From assembly GCA_025359445.1 (NCBI GenBank), contig JANYGB010000051.1:62001-126000 (forward strand): DNA of 64,000 bases, in the 5' to 3' direction. The translations under genes and the position numbers were made by a program. The stretch is from Sphingomonadaceae bacterium (lineage in GTDB: Bacteria > Pseudomonadota > Alphaproteobacteria > Sphingomonadales > Sphingomonadaceae). Numbering within the stretch: position 1 is the first letter of the stretch; each line of letters opens with the position of its first letter. The notes under the pieces were generated by a model, which did not search any database, was not told the DNA's origin, and was given only the letters and a program-made list of their open reading frames with translations. Below, piece by piece: positions 17,825 to 25,934 of the stretch.

Positions 17825-18714
17825 TCGATCTGATCGATTGCCAGGTCGCCTCGCTTGGAGAAGCCGCTGCGGGGATCACCGCGCAAGGCTTCGATCCGCA
17901 TGATCAGGAAAGCCTGATGGGCGCGGCGCTGTGGCTGCGGCGGCTGGGCAATAACCAGACCTTTCTCGGTGACTTGCTGATCGAGCAATTGGCGCAACGC
18001 CACCGCGAAGAACCGGGCGGTAATGCCTACGGTCCGCAAGTGGTGATGCTGGTCCCTCCGGGCGGCAGCTTTTTCATCCGCGCCAATATCTGGCCTTCAG
18101 CGGACGAACACATGGTGCGTGCCAGCGGTGAGGCGGCCTTTGCCATCGGTATGCCGCACGATCACAATTTCAGCTTTCTGACCCACGGCTACTTTGGGCC
18201 GGGCTACTGGAGCGACTACTACGAATACGATTTTTCTGAGGTGGTGGGCTATCGCGGTGAGCCGGTGCCATCGCTGCGGTTTGTCGAGCGCGCGCGGCTC
18301 GAACCCGGCAAGCTGATGCTGTACCGCGCGCACATCGACGTTCACGCGCAGCTTCCGGCCGATTCGCTCTCGGTCTCGCTCAACGTGATGCACACGGCCG
18401 GGGCACAAGGCTGGCTCGATCAATACAAGTTCGATCTCGACCGGCGCGAGATTGCCGCGCAACTCTCTCCTGCGCCGAGTGCGGCATTTCTCAAGGTCGC
18501 GGTCGGGCTGGGGAGCGATGAGGCGCTCGATCTGGCGCACCGGTTTGCTTTGCGCCATCCCAGCGATACGATGCGGCTGGCGGCATGGGAAGCGCTGGCT
18601 TCGCGCGAGGTCGGGGCGGAAACGCGGGATACCCTCTGGCGCGAGGCCGAAGGTGCCGGTAGCCGCTTGGTCGCAATGGAAGCCAAAATGCGACGGGCCG
18701 AACTGGCAGCCTAA
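17812..18714 (+). CDS. histidine-rich cupin-like protein, peptide partner B
   Basis: 300 residues from a TTG start at 17812, supported by GCGGGAG 7 nt upstream; it overlaps the end of the preceding gene by 13 nt, so translation is coupled. Helical residues 1-65 lead to a beta domain with VPPGGSFFIRANIWP, GMPHDHNFSFLTHGYFGPGY (H116, H118, H125) and YRAHIDVHAQ (H174, H178), a good set of iron or other metal ligands in cupin order. The YWSDYYEYD loop is unusually tyrosine-rich. The C-terminus (about 225-300) is helical. Could be an oxygenase-like modifying enzyme; function unknown. Confidence 0.65.
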   Translation: MPRIIDLIDCQVASLGEAAAGITAQGFDPHDQESLMGAALWLRRLGNNQTFLGDLLIEQLAQRHREEPGGNAYGPQVVMLVPPGGSFFIRANIWPSADEHMVRASGEAAFAIGMPHDHNFSFLTHGYFGPGYWSDYYEYDFSEVVGYRGEPVPSLRFVERARLEPGKLMLYRAHIDVHAQLPADSLSVSLNVMHTAGAQGWLDQYKFDLDRREIAAQLSPAPSAAFLKVAVGLGSDEALDLAHRFALRHPSDTMRLAAWEALASREVGAETRDTLWREAEGAGSRLVAMEAKMRRAELAA

Positions 18715-18842
18715 CGCAAGGGCAGCCAGACGAGAACGCCCGCCAGAAGGATCAGGCAAATCACCGTGCAACCAAATTGGAAACGGCGCGGCATAATCAA
18801 GATTGCCAACTCACTGAGCAAATCCGACCAGAAATCAAACAT
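18711..18842 (-). CDS. 43-residue membrane protein coupled to ruvX
   Basis: Reads MFDFWSDLLSELAILIMPRR followed by a membrane segment FGCTVICLILLAGVLVWLPL and ends in R. Its ATG at 18842 lies inside the ruvX end (ATGTTTGA, 8-nt overlap), a translational-coupling arrangement. The C-terminal layout, basic patch then one transmembrane helix, resembles the tail of DUF2905 small membrane proteins. Its stop overlaps that of the convergent cupin gene. The evidence is the overlap and a sensible topology, not homology. Confidence 0.5.
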   Translation of the reverse strand: MFDFWSDLLSELAILIMPRRFQFGCTVICLILLAGVLVWLPLR

Positions 18843-19326
18843 TCGCGCCAAACCCGCCAGTCAGCGCATCGATCGCCGCCTGCAGGATCACCGCCGCCGC
18901 TGCCGCATCGATCCGTGCGGCGCGTTTGGCGCGGCTGATGTCTTGCGCGATCAGCGCGCCTTCAGCGCTCGCGGTTGACCAGCGTTCGTCCCACAGCAGG
19001 ATCGGCAGGCCCAGCACTGACAAGTTGCGGGCATAGGCCCGGCTCGACTGGCTGCGCGGGCCTTCGCTGCCATCCATGTTGATCGGCAGCCCGATCACGA
19101 TGCCCAGCACGCTGCGGGTCTGCACCAGCCCGGCCAGCAACGCCTTGTCCACCCCAAACTTGCCGCGCTTGAGCGTCTTGCCGGGCGAGGAGAACCGCCA
19201 GCCGGCATCGCAAAATGCGGTGCCAATTGTCTGGGTGCCAAGGTCGAGCGCGAGCAGTGCGCCGCCTTCGGGCAAGGCAGCGGCGAACGCTCCGGCCTGA
19301 TCGGTGATCAGTGCGCCGTCTGCCAC
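18835..19326 (-). CDS. ruvX: Holliday junction resolvase-like protein, pre-16S rRNA nuclease
   Basis: 163-residue YqgF/RuvX RNase-H-fold protein, thought to trim the 5' end of 16S rRNA. LLALDLGTQTIGTAFCD supplies the first catalytic aspartate; VIGLPINMDGSEGPRSQSS, LLWDERWSTASAE and RIDAAAAAVILQAAID are the other family blocks. The start is read as GTG 19326 (VADGALITDQ), giving a length near the family's and a 19-nt overlap with the preceding gene. It is the only reasonable start before the conserved core, but it lacks a strong ribosome binding site. Confidence 0.9.
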   Translation of the reverse strand: MADGALITDQAGAFAAALPEGGALLALDLGTQTIGTAFCDAGWRFSSPGKTLKRGKFGVDKALLAGLVQTRSVLGIVIGLPINMDGSEGPRSQSSRAYARNLSVLGLPILLWDERWSTASAEGALIAQDISRAKRAARIDAAAAAVILQAAIDALTGGFGANV

Positions 19327-20426
19327 GCCGCCGCCCGCTGGCCGAAATCGCGCTTCAGGTTGGTCCAGTAGAGCGCGTAATCGTAAACGTGGTAATTGCC
19401 GCCCGGCAGCACGAACGGTCCCATGTCCGGCCCGGAGCCGATCCGCAGCGTGCCGTCGGTGTTGCACGTCGCGCCGACCAGTCCCGGGGTAACTTTGGCG
19501 TGTTCCATCTTGAGGTCAGGCACGATGCCGCCAAGATTGGCCGCGGCTGGGGCGCTGCCGCCAATCCCGCCGGTCAGCGGGTTCGAGCAAAGGATCTGCG
19601 GCGGTATCGGCATTGCCATCCCGGCAGGATTGGCCAGTCTTTCATAAGCATGGCGCATTGTCGCCGGGTCGGCATCGTCAGAGAAGGACAGGAAGCTTAC
19701 CACGCAGCCGATCTGCGCTGCTGCCGCACAGGCTGGTAGCCCCATCGCCGGCAGATCGCGCTGTACATCGACCACCCAACCAATCACATAAGCTGCGACG
19801 ATGCGCTGCGCGAGGGGGGTTCGCTTAATCTTTTCGGCGAGCAAGCGCTTGACGATATAACTGCCTTGGCTGTGCCCGGCCAGCACGATGCCGCGCCCGG
19901 GCGGCTGTGCGGCAACAAACGCATCGAAAGCTTCGGCGACATCGGCATAGGCCAGATCGAGCGCCTGAAGAGCGGCGGGCTGGTCCGAGACAAACGCACC
20001 GATCGTCGCCTGGCGGTATCGCGGGGCCCAGACTTCGGCGGCGTTGGCAAACACGCTGGCATTGGCCCGCACAGTGATCTCGCCGATCTGGCGGGACTGC
20101 GGATCGCTGATCAGGGCGTTCCAGTGCGTGTTCTTGAGATAACTCGTGGGATGGACGAAAAACACTGCGACATTGTATTGCGCGGCATCCGGCAGCATCC
20201 CGTCGGGCTGCCATTTGACCGGGTTAGGGCTGGCCATGCCCGGGCGGGCGAACCACATCGCAGGGTCGTTGTAGGCGTTGGCCTTAAGCGCGGGCTGCGC
20301 TTCGAACTTTACCGAAGGCTCCATCGCCATCCGGGTGAGTGCCTCTGGATAAAATGACAGAGCGAGCCGCGCGCCCACGACGACGACAATCACTAAAGCG
20401 ACCAAGTACAAGAACTTGCGTGCCAT
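19308..20426 (-). CDS. DUF3089 alpha/beta-hydrolase-like membrane-anchored protein
   Basis: 372 residues. N-terminal hydrophobic anchor (FLYLVALVIVVVVGARLAL). VAVFFVHPTSYLKNTHWNAL is the DUF3089 signature; IVLAGHSQGSYIVKRLLAE is a nucleophile elbow (GHSQG); NYHVYDYALYWTNLKRDF near the end carries the final histidine. The catalytic part probably sits in the periplasm. The substrate is unknown, with lipase or esterase activity plausible. The gene ends inside the ruvX start region and is 6 nt downstream of the permease gene. Confidence 0.85.
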   Translation of the reverse strand: MARKFLYLVALVIVVVVGARLALSFYPEALTRMAMEPSVKFEAQPALKANAYNDPAMWFARPGMASPNPVKWQPDGMLPDAAQYNVAVFFVHPTSYLKNTHWNALISDPQSRQIGEITVRANASVFANAAEVWAPRYRQATIGAFVSDQPAALQALDLAYADVAEAFDAFVAAQPPGRGIVLAGHSQGSYIVKRLLAEKIKRTPLAQRIVAAYVIGWVVDVQRDLPAMGLPACAAAAQIGCVVSFLSFSDDADPATMRHAYERLANPAGMAMPIPPQILCSNPLTGGIGGSAPAAANLGGIVPDLKMEHAKVTPGLVGATCNTDGTLRIGSGPDMGPFVLPGGNYHVYDYALYWTNLKRDFGQRAAAWQTAH

Positions 20427-20432
20427 CGGGTG

Positions 20433-21581
20433 CTAGGTGCCTTCTTCGTTGCGCAGCGATTGCCGCTCGAGCGCGACTTTGAGCATAGCTACCATCGGAT
20501 CAGCGAGCATCAGGCCAAGAATGCCGAACAGCGTACCCATGATTAATTGCATCCCCAGCACCAGCGCCGGGGCCAAGTCGGCGGTGCGCTTGGCCACCAT
20601 TGGCACGATGATATTGCCGTCGACCGTTTGCACCACGAGGTAGACCACCATGCAGAACAGCCCGGTGTTGGTGCTGTCAGAAAAGCCCACCAGCACCATC
20701 AATGCCCCCGAAATTGGCGCGCCTATATTAGGCAGAAACGCCAGCAGCCCGGTCAGCAGGCCGAGCACACCGGCGAGCGGCACGCCCCATAGCGCCAGCA
20801 GAATCCAGGTCGACACCCCTTCGACCGCCATGCCGAGCAAGCGCCCAGCGAGCAGGCGGCGCAGGGTCTTGCCCATCGCCGCAGCAGTCACTTCAAAGCG
20901 GGTGCGTTCGTTGACCGGGAGCAGCCACGCGAATCCGCGCCGATAAAGGTGCGGCTCGGCTGCGATATAGATGCCGAGCACCAGAATCCCGAAAGCCGTG
21001 GTCAGCCAGCCGATGACGCCGCCTACTGCGCTGGTCAAGTCACCCACCGATCCGGCGAGCTTTTCGATCAATCCCTGCAGCGACTTCACGTTGAGGATCG
21101 CCCCGTGGGCCTGCAACCAACCGATGATCTTAAGCGCTTGAGTCTGGACCACGGCAGGAAGCTGCGCGGCCTGCTGTGCCATTGCAGTGCCCGCGAAGGT
21201 TATAGTCCAGACCAGGAACACCGCCGCAAAGACCACTACCATCGCCACCCGCCAGCCACGTCCGATTGGCAGAACCCGGCCGAGCAGCCGCACCCCGCCG
21301 TCAATCATCGCAGCAAACACCATGCCGCCGAAGATGATCAGCAACGGCTGGGCCAGATAAACGATCAGCGCGAGGCCGGCCGCTAGACCGATCCACACCG
21401 CGGCACGTTTTGCTTCCTTTTGCAGCACGGGGTCGTGAATATCGGTCGGCCCGGCGTGTTCGGTGATCGGCGTCTCGTCTGCTGCTGCCTTATCGGCTTT
21501 GGCCGTTCGCTTGCGGATTTTGCGCAGCGACTGGCCGGCAGCCTGTTCGACCGCGTGCGGCGCAGAACCAACCTGGACCAT
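20433..21581 (-). CDS. AI-2E/PerM family transporter
   Basis: 382 residues with about eight membrane segments: paired helices at the N-terminus (AVWIGLAAGLALIVYLA, LIIFGGMVFAAMIDGGVRLL), a central helical extracytoplasmic region (LQAHGAILNVKSLQGLIEKL), then a C-terminal bundle with LTGLLAFLPNIGAPISGALM, the PNIG-type signature of the family. Some members export AI-2; others are sodium/proton antiporters, so the substrate is open. A charged 60-residue N-terminal tail is cytoplasmic. Its ATG overlaps the lepB stop (TAATG). Confidence 0.88.
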   Translation of the reverse strand: MVQVGSAPHAVEQAAGQSLRKIRKRTAKADKAAADETPITEHAGPTDIHDPVLQKEAKRAAVWIGLAAGLALIVYLAQPLLIIFGGMVFAAMIDGGVRLLGRVLPIGRGWRVAMVVVFAAVFLVWTITFAGTAMAQQAAQLPAVVQTQALKIIGWLQAHGAILNVKSLQGLIEKLAGSVGDLTSAVGGVIGWLTTAFGILVLGIYIAAEPHLYRRGFAWLLPVNERTRFEVTAAAMGKTLRRLLAGRLLGMAVEGVSTWILLALWGVPLAGVLGLLTGLLAFLPNIGAPISGALMVLVGFSDSTNTGLFCMVVYLVVQTVDGNIIVPMVAKRTADLAPALVLGMQLIMGTLFGILGLMLADPMVAMLKVALERQSLRNEEGT

Positions 21582-22501
21582 TACTTTCCCTTCGTCAGGT
21601 GGACGGCGCGCAAACTGGTCCATGACCTTCCCGAACGCAAGGCTTGCCACCACGTGAGCGGATTGAATTGCTGGCTGCCATCGAGCGAAAAGGTTACAAA
21701 TTCGGCGCGACCACCGACGTCAGAGAGCGGAACCGGCCCGCCCAGGCCATCGGACAGGATCGGTACCCGGCTGTCGGCCGAATGATCGCGGTTATCTCCC
21801 ATCAGAAAGACATGGCCTGCCGGCACGGTGATTTCAGGCATGTTGTCGAACGGATCGTTCGGATTGTCCTTGATGATCAGATAGGTAGCGCCGCCGGGCA
21901 AGACTTCGCGGTACGTCGGCAGATCGATCACTTTGCGGCCCGATGGCAGCGTGCGCGGCTCAATCGTGAAATCGTCGTAACACCATTGCTTGATCTGGCG
22001 TTCGCCGCACATCAACTCGGGATCGGCGTCGAGCTGGACATCAGGTTCGGCTTGCTGCGGAACTGGCTGACCGTTGAGAATGACTTGCCCCGCGATCAGC
22101 GCGATCCGGTCCCCCGGCAAAGCGATAACGCGCTTGATCAGATCGTCGGTGCGGTTGCGCGGCACCACGATCACGATATCGCCGCGTTTTGGCGTGCCCG
22201 GCAACACTCGCCAAGTCCCGCGCGGCAACACATGAAAGCTCGCCGAGGCCCAGTTCCAGCCAAACGGGAACTTCGACACCACCAGCCGGTCACCGACCAA
22301 CAGGTTGGGCATCATCGAGATCGAGGGAATGTAGAACGGCTTGGCGATGAAGCTGTGGAATGCCAGCACCGCGAGCAGCATCCACACCAGACCGCGCAGT
22401 TCGCCGAGCCAATCGACCTTGTCGGCCGACTTTTCATCGGCCACTGCATCGGGCAGTTCAGCAAGTTCGGGTGTCAGATTATCTTCGGCAAGTTCGGTCA
22501 C
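21581..22501 (-). CDS. lepB: signal peptidase I
   Basis: Cleaves signal peptides from exported proteins at the periplasmic face. The 306-residue protein has a cytoplasmic tail, one transmembrane helix ([16 protein letters not shown]), catalytic serine in [13 protein letters not shown] (S62), catalytic lysine in [12 protein letters not shown] (K123), and the box [15 protein letters not shown] start at 22501 overlaps the acpS stop as GTGA. Part of the pyrE-pdxJ-ORF-acpS-lepB chain; acpS-lepB is a conserved pair in Alphaproteobacteria. Confidence 0.94.
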   Translation of the reverse strand: MTELAEDNLTPELAELPDAVADEKSADKVDWLGELRGLVWMLLAVLAFHSFIAKPFYIPSISMMPNLLVGDRLVVSKFPFGWNWASASFHVLPRGTWRVLPGTPKRGDIVIVVPRNRTDDLIKRVIALPGDRIALIAGQVILNGQPVPQQAEPDVQLDADPELMCGERQIKQWCYDDFTIEPRTLPSGRKVIDLPTYREVLPGGATYLIIKDNPNDPFDNMPEITVPAGHVFLMGDNRDHSADSRVPILSDGLGGPVPLSDVGGRAEFVTFSLDGSQQFNPLTWWQALRSGRSWTSLRAVHLTKGK

Positions 22502-22899
22502 AGTGGGCGGGCCTCGATAACCACGAAAGCCTGCGCCCAGGGGTGGTCATCCGTTAGGGTGAGATGGATCACCGCCTCATGCCCGGCGGGCGTGATCGCG
22601 GCAAGGCGGGAAGCAGCACCACCGGTCAAGGCGAGGGTAGGCGCGCCGCTCGGCGCGTTGACCACGCCAATGTCCCGCATGAACACCCCGGCCTTGAACC
22701 CGGTTCCCACCGCTTTGGAAAAAGCTTCCTTGGCGGCGAAGCGCTTGGCCAAGGTGCCGGCCTTGGTAAATGGGCGGCGGACTGCCTTGGCGCGCTCGAC
22801 TTCGGTGAAGACGCGCAGTTCGAAGCGCTCGCCCCAGCGTTCGAGCGAATTGGCGATCCGGTCGATGTTGCAGAGGTCGGAACCGATGGAGATAATCAT
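22498..22899 (-). CDS. acpS: holo-[acyl-carrier-protein] synthase
   Basis: Transfers 4'-phosphopantetheine from CoA to acyl carrier protein. The 133-residue protein has the metal-binding [14 protein letters not shown] (D8), FTEVERAKA, and [18 protein letters not shown] (E58), then [18 protein letters not shown] at the C-terminus. The trimeric AcpS-type length is normal. It sits between an unrelated small ORF and lepB; pdxJ-acpS are usually direct neighbours. Confidence 0.95.
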   Translation of the reverse strand: MIISIGSDLCNIDRIANSLERWGERFELRVFTEVERAKAVRRPFTKAGTLAKRFAAKEAFSKAVGTGFKAGVFMRDIGVVNAPSGAPTLALTGGAASRLAAITPAGHEAVIHLTLTDDHPWAQAFVVIEARPL

Positions 22900-22907
22900 G
22901 TGACTGC

Positions 22908-23264
22908 TTAGTATCCATCCACTAAAGTAATCCGGGCAAACGACTCAGTGGGCAGTTGCACGTATTCGACAAGTACCTTCGTACCATAGCAATAGGATTT
23001 GAAGATGCTGATGGCGCGTTTGAAAAATTGATCGATATCAACACTTATTCCGGCGCTATGAACTACACCGGGGCCGCCGAGAAAAAGTGTGATGGGACCA
23101 TCAGCGGTTAGCACCCTAACTGGCCCGCCATTAGACGTTGGCTGGAATGGCCCATAGGCTCCTGCGCGCAGGTTTTCGTAAATGTTTGTCCCGTTCCAGG
23201 CGTAGAAATCTACCACGCCCGTGATTGCCTGTTTCCCGCCGATCGTCATCGAGTGCTCCACCAT
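22908..23264 (-). CDS. unknown small protein inserted between pdxJ and acpS
   Basis: 118 residues from ATG 23264, which overlaps the pdxJ stop (TGATG); GTG 23267 or ATG 23249 are alternatives. The protein has blocks [40 protein letters not shown] and [20 protein letters not shown]. It looks beta-rich, with no signal peptide or membrane segment. Base composition is visibly more AT-rich than the flanking genes and third positions are less GC-biased, suggesting recent gain. No family is recognised. Confidence 0.6.
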   Translation of the reverse strand: MVEHSMTIGGKQAITGVVDFYAWNGTNIYENLRAGAYGPFQPTSNGGPVRVLTADGPITLFLGGPGVVHSAGISVDIDQFFKRAISIFKSYCYGTKVLVEYVQLPTESFARITLVDGY

Positions 23265-23992
23265 CACCGCGCCGCGTCCATCAGTTCGCGCATTCGCAGC
23301 ACCGCCGCTTCCAGCCCAGTGAAAATCGCCTCGCCGATAAGGTAGTGCCCGATGTTGAGTTCGGCCAATTGCGGGATGGCGGCGACGGGCTGGACATTCT
23401 CGTAAGTCAGGCCGTGGCCTGCATGCGGCTCGATTCCGTTCTTGGCGGCGAGCGCGGCCATGTCGGCCAAGCGGCGCAGTTCTACCGCGATCTGATCACC
23501 CTCGGCATGAGCATATTCGCCGGTGTGGAGTTCGACCACCGGCGCGCGCAGCTTCATCGCGGCTTCGATCTGGCGTTCTTCCGGCGCGATGAACAGGCTG
23601 ACGCGGATGCCCGCGTCGCTCAGCCGGGCAACGATCGGCGCAAGCCGGTTGTGCTGTCCGGCGGCATCGAGCCCGCCCTCGGTGGTGCGCTCCTCGCGCC
23701 GTTCGGGGACGATGCAAGCGGCGTGCGGCATGTGCCGCAGCGCGAACTCAAGCATTTCCTCGGTTGCGGCCATCTCGAAGTTGAGCGGCAGATCGGTCGC
23801 AGCCTGGATCCGGGCGATATCCTCGTCGCGGATGTGGCGGCGGTCTTCGCGCAAATGCGCTGTGATCCCATCGCCGCCGCACGCCGCAACGATCTGCGCG
23901 GCGCGGACCGGATCGGGATGATCGCCGCCGCGCGCGTTGCGGATCGTCGCAACGTGGTCGATGTTCACGCCTAGGCGAAGACGTGGAATCAT
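23264..23992 (-). CDS. pdxJ: pyridoxine 5'-phosphate synthase
   Basis: Condenses 1-deoxyxylulose 5-phosphate with 3-amino-2-oxopropyl phosphate, the ring-closing step of the DXP-dependent vitamin B6 pathway. The 242-residue TIM barrel begins [20 protein letters not shown], then [54 protein letters not shown] and [13 protein letters not shown]. All are diagnostic. Its ATG overlaps the pyrE stop (TAATG). SerC, which can serve the same pathway, is also in the window. Confidence 0.96.
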   Translation of the reverse strand: MIPRLRLGVNIDHVATIRNARGGDHPDPVRAAQIVAACGGDGITAHLREDRRHIRDEDIARIQAATDLPLNFEMAATEEMLEFALRHMPHAACIVPERREERTTEGGLDAAGQHNRLAPIVARLSDAGIRVSLFIAPEERQIEAAMKLRAPVVELHTGEYAHAEGDQIAVELRRLADMAALAAKNGIEPHAGHGLTYENVQPVAAIPQLAELNIGHYLIGEAIFTGLEAAVLRMRELMDAAR

Positions 23993-24573
23993 TACCTGGC
24001 CCTGCTGCCGGGCTTGACCGCTTCGCTCGCCGCCAGTTCAGGTGGCAGCTCACCGGGCGAATAAGTCGGGAAGTTGATCGCGATCAGCGGGAAGAACGGC
24101 ACACCGAGATCCACTGTCCCGGCTGAGCGATCCACCAGTGCCGCAGCGGCGACCACTTCGCCGCCAGCTTCCTGGATGCAGCGAATCGCTTCGCGGCTGG
24201 AGAGCCCGGTGGTGACCACATCTTCGACCATCAGCACCTTGTCACCCGGTTCGAGCGCGAAGCCGCGACGGAATTCAAAAGTGCCGGTCGGGCGTTCAAC
24301 GAACATCGCATCAACCCCGAGCGCGCGGCCCATCTCATGCCCGATGATCACGCCCCCCATGGCCGGCGCGACAACCTTGGTGATGTCCTTGCGCAGCTCA
24401 CGCGGGATCGACGCGGCGAGCGCGGAGGCGAGCCGCGCGGCGCGCAGCGGGTCCATCAGCACCCGCGCGCATTGCAGATAGTGCGCGCTGTGACGGCCCG
24501 AGGAGAGCAGGAAATGGCCTTCGAGCAAGGCTTTGCTAGCGCGGAATTCGGCCAGCACGTCGTCATCCTGCAT
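23992..24573 (-). CDS. pyrE: orotate phosphoribosyltransferase
   Basis: Joins orotate and PRPP to make OMP in pyrimidine synthesis. The 193-residue protein has [18 protein letters not shown] for substrate binding, [19 protein letters not shown], and the PRPP signature [21 protein letters not shown] 24573 is chosen by alignment to the family N-terminus ([18 protein letters not shown]); the longer in-frame extension runs back through the promoter region. It heads the minus-strand chain through pdxJ, acpS and lepB. pyrC lies 20 kb away. Confidence 0.94.
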   Translation of the reverse strand: MQDDDVLAEFRASKALLEGHFLLSSGRHSAHYLQCARVLMDPLRAARLASALAASIPRELRKDITKVVAPAMGGVIIGHEMGRALGVDAMFVERPTGTFEFRRGFALEPGDKVLMVEDVVTTGLSSREAIRCIQEAGGEVVAAAALVDRSAGTVDLGVPFFPLIAINFPTYSPGELPPELAASEAVKPGSRAR

Positions 24574-24770
24574 GGTCAGATCAACCCTTTCGCGTAAATT
24601 ACCACTCGCAAACGATGCCCTTTGGGGAAGGTCGCAAAAAATCCCCCTAGTGGCGCTTGAGGTGCCCGTAAAGCGCGCGTATAGGCCCTCCAGAAATTGA
24701 CAACTCCCACGGGGCAAGGGGGAGCACTCATGGCTTCGGCTCGCCCTGACTAGCGAAAGCAAGAGGAACG

Positions 24771-25901
24771 ATGACAATCGGCCATAACGTCCGCGCAGCG
24801 GGTCACGCGATCAAGGCTGTCGCACTGTCTATGGCCTTGCTGCTGGCGCCCGGTGCGGCGCTGGCCGCACCTGCCGCACCTGCCGCCACAGCTGCACCCG
24901 CTGCATCGGCTCCGGCAAACGATAACGCCAAGGCTGCGGCTCCGGTGGTAGGCTCGGTTGCTGCTCCGGCCACAACTGCCGCTGTTCCCGCTGCTCCGGC
25001 CATCGATCCCAACGATCCGCATTTTAAGGTCGCCCCCGGTGGCTATACCCCGCTGCCGGCGGTTGAGGGCGTCGGGATGCCAATCCCCGGCGCGATCAAC
25101 CTTCAGGCCCAGTATTCGCCCAACGGCCACAAGGCCTATGCCATGCACACCTGGCTGATCTGGGTAATGGTCGGAATTACGGCATTTGTGCTCGCGCTGT
25201 TGGTTATCGTTGTTGTGCGATTCAATGCCAAAGCTAACCCGGTACCGTCGAAAACTGCCCACAACACCCTGCTCGAAGTGGTCTGGACCGGGGTTCCGAT
25301 CCTGATCCTGGTGGCAATCTCGGTCCCGTCAGTCAGCCTCCTGCGCGCGCAGTTCAAGCCTGCGCCCAAGAACGCGCTGACCGTCAAGGCCACCGGCAAC
25401 CAGTGGTACTGGACTTACCAGTATCCGGATAACGGCAAGGTCGAGGTTATTTCGAATATGCTGAAAGAAGCTGGCGAAGGTCAGCCGGGCGAGCGCATCC
25501 GCGCTGTTGCCGATGGTCCGCAACATCTCGCGGTCGATAACCGCATGGTCGTGCCGATCAACGAAGATATTCGGCTTCAGACCACTGGCGCGGACGTAAT
25601 TCACGCCTTTGCGGTACCGTCGCTGTGGTTCAAGCTCGATGCGGTTCCGGGCCGGCTCAACGAAAAGGTCCTGCGGGTCGAAAAGGCCGGGGTTTACTTC
25701 GGCCAGTGCTCGGAACTGTGCGGGGTCAAGCACGGCTATATGCCGATCGTGGTTGAAGCCCTGCCGCGCGACCAATTCAACGCCTGGGTGATCGCCCAGG
25801 GTGGGACAATCGACGGGGCACCTGCACCTGCTGCGCCTTCGGCCGCTCCGGCGCCTGCGCCCACCACTGCCGCTCCCGCCGCCGCCAAGCCGGCCGCCTG
25901 A
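24771..25901 (+). CDS. coxB: cytochrome c oxidase subunit II
   Basis: Accepts electrons from cytochrome c at the CuA centre of the aa3-type oxidase. 376 residues: signal peptide (MALLLAPGAALA), an Ala/Pro-rich segment at about 25-75, two transmembrane helices (LIWVMVGITAFVLALLVIVV and VVWTGVPILILVAISV), then the cupredoxin domain with GNQWYWTYQYPD, VIHAFAVPSLWFKLDAVPG and CuA ligands in QCSELCGVKHGYM (C313, C317, H321, M324). An Ala/Pro tail of about 30 residues ends the protein. AAGAGGAACG precedes the start. pyrE is divergent 197 nt away. Confidence 0.95.
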   Translation: MTIGHNVRAAGHAIKAVALSMALLLAPGAALAAPAAPAATAAPAASAPANDNAKAAAPVVGSVAAPATTAAVPAAPAIDPNDPHFKVAPGGYTPLPAVEGVGMPIPGAINLQAQYSPNGHKAYAMHTWLIWVMVGITAFVLALLVIVVVRFNAKANPVPSKTAHNTLLEVVWTGVPILILVAISVPSVSLLRAQFKPAPKNALTVKATGNQWYWTYQYPDNGKVEVISNMLKEAGEGQPGERIRAVADGPQHLAVDNRMVVPINEDIRLQTTGADVIHAFAVPSLWFKLDAVPGRLNEKVLRVEKAGVYFGQCSELCGVKHGYMPIVVEALPRDQFNAWVIAQGGTIDGAPAPAAPSAAPAPAPTTAAPAAAKPAA

Positions 25902-25934
25902 GCTTTAACCGAATTCAAGGACAGAGGTTTACCC

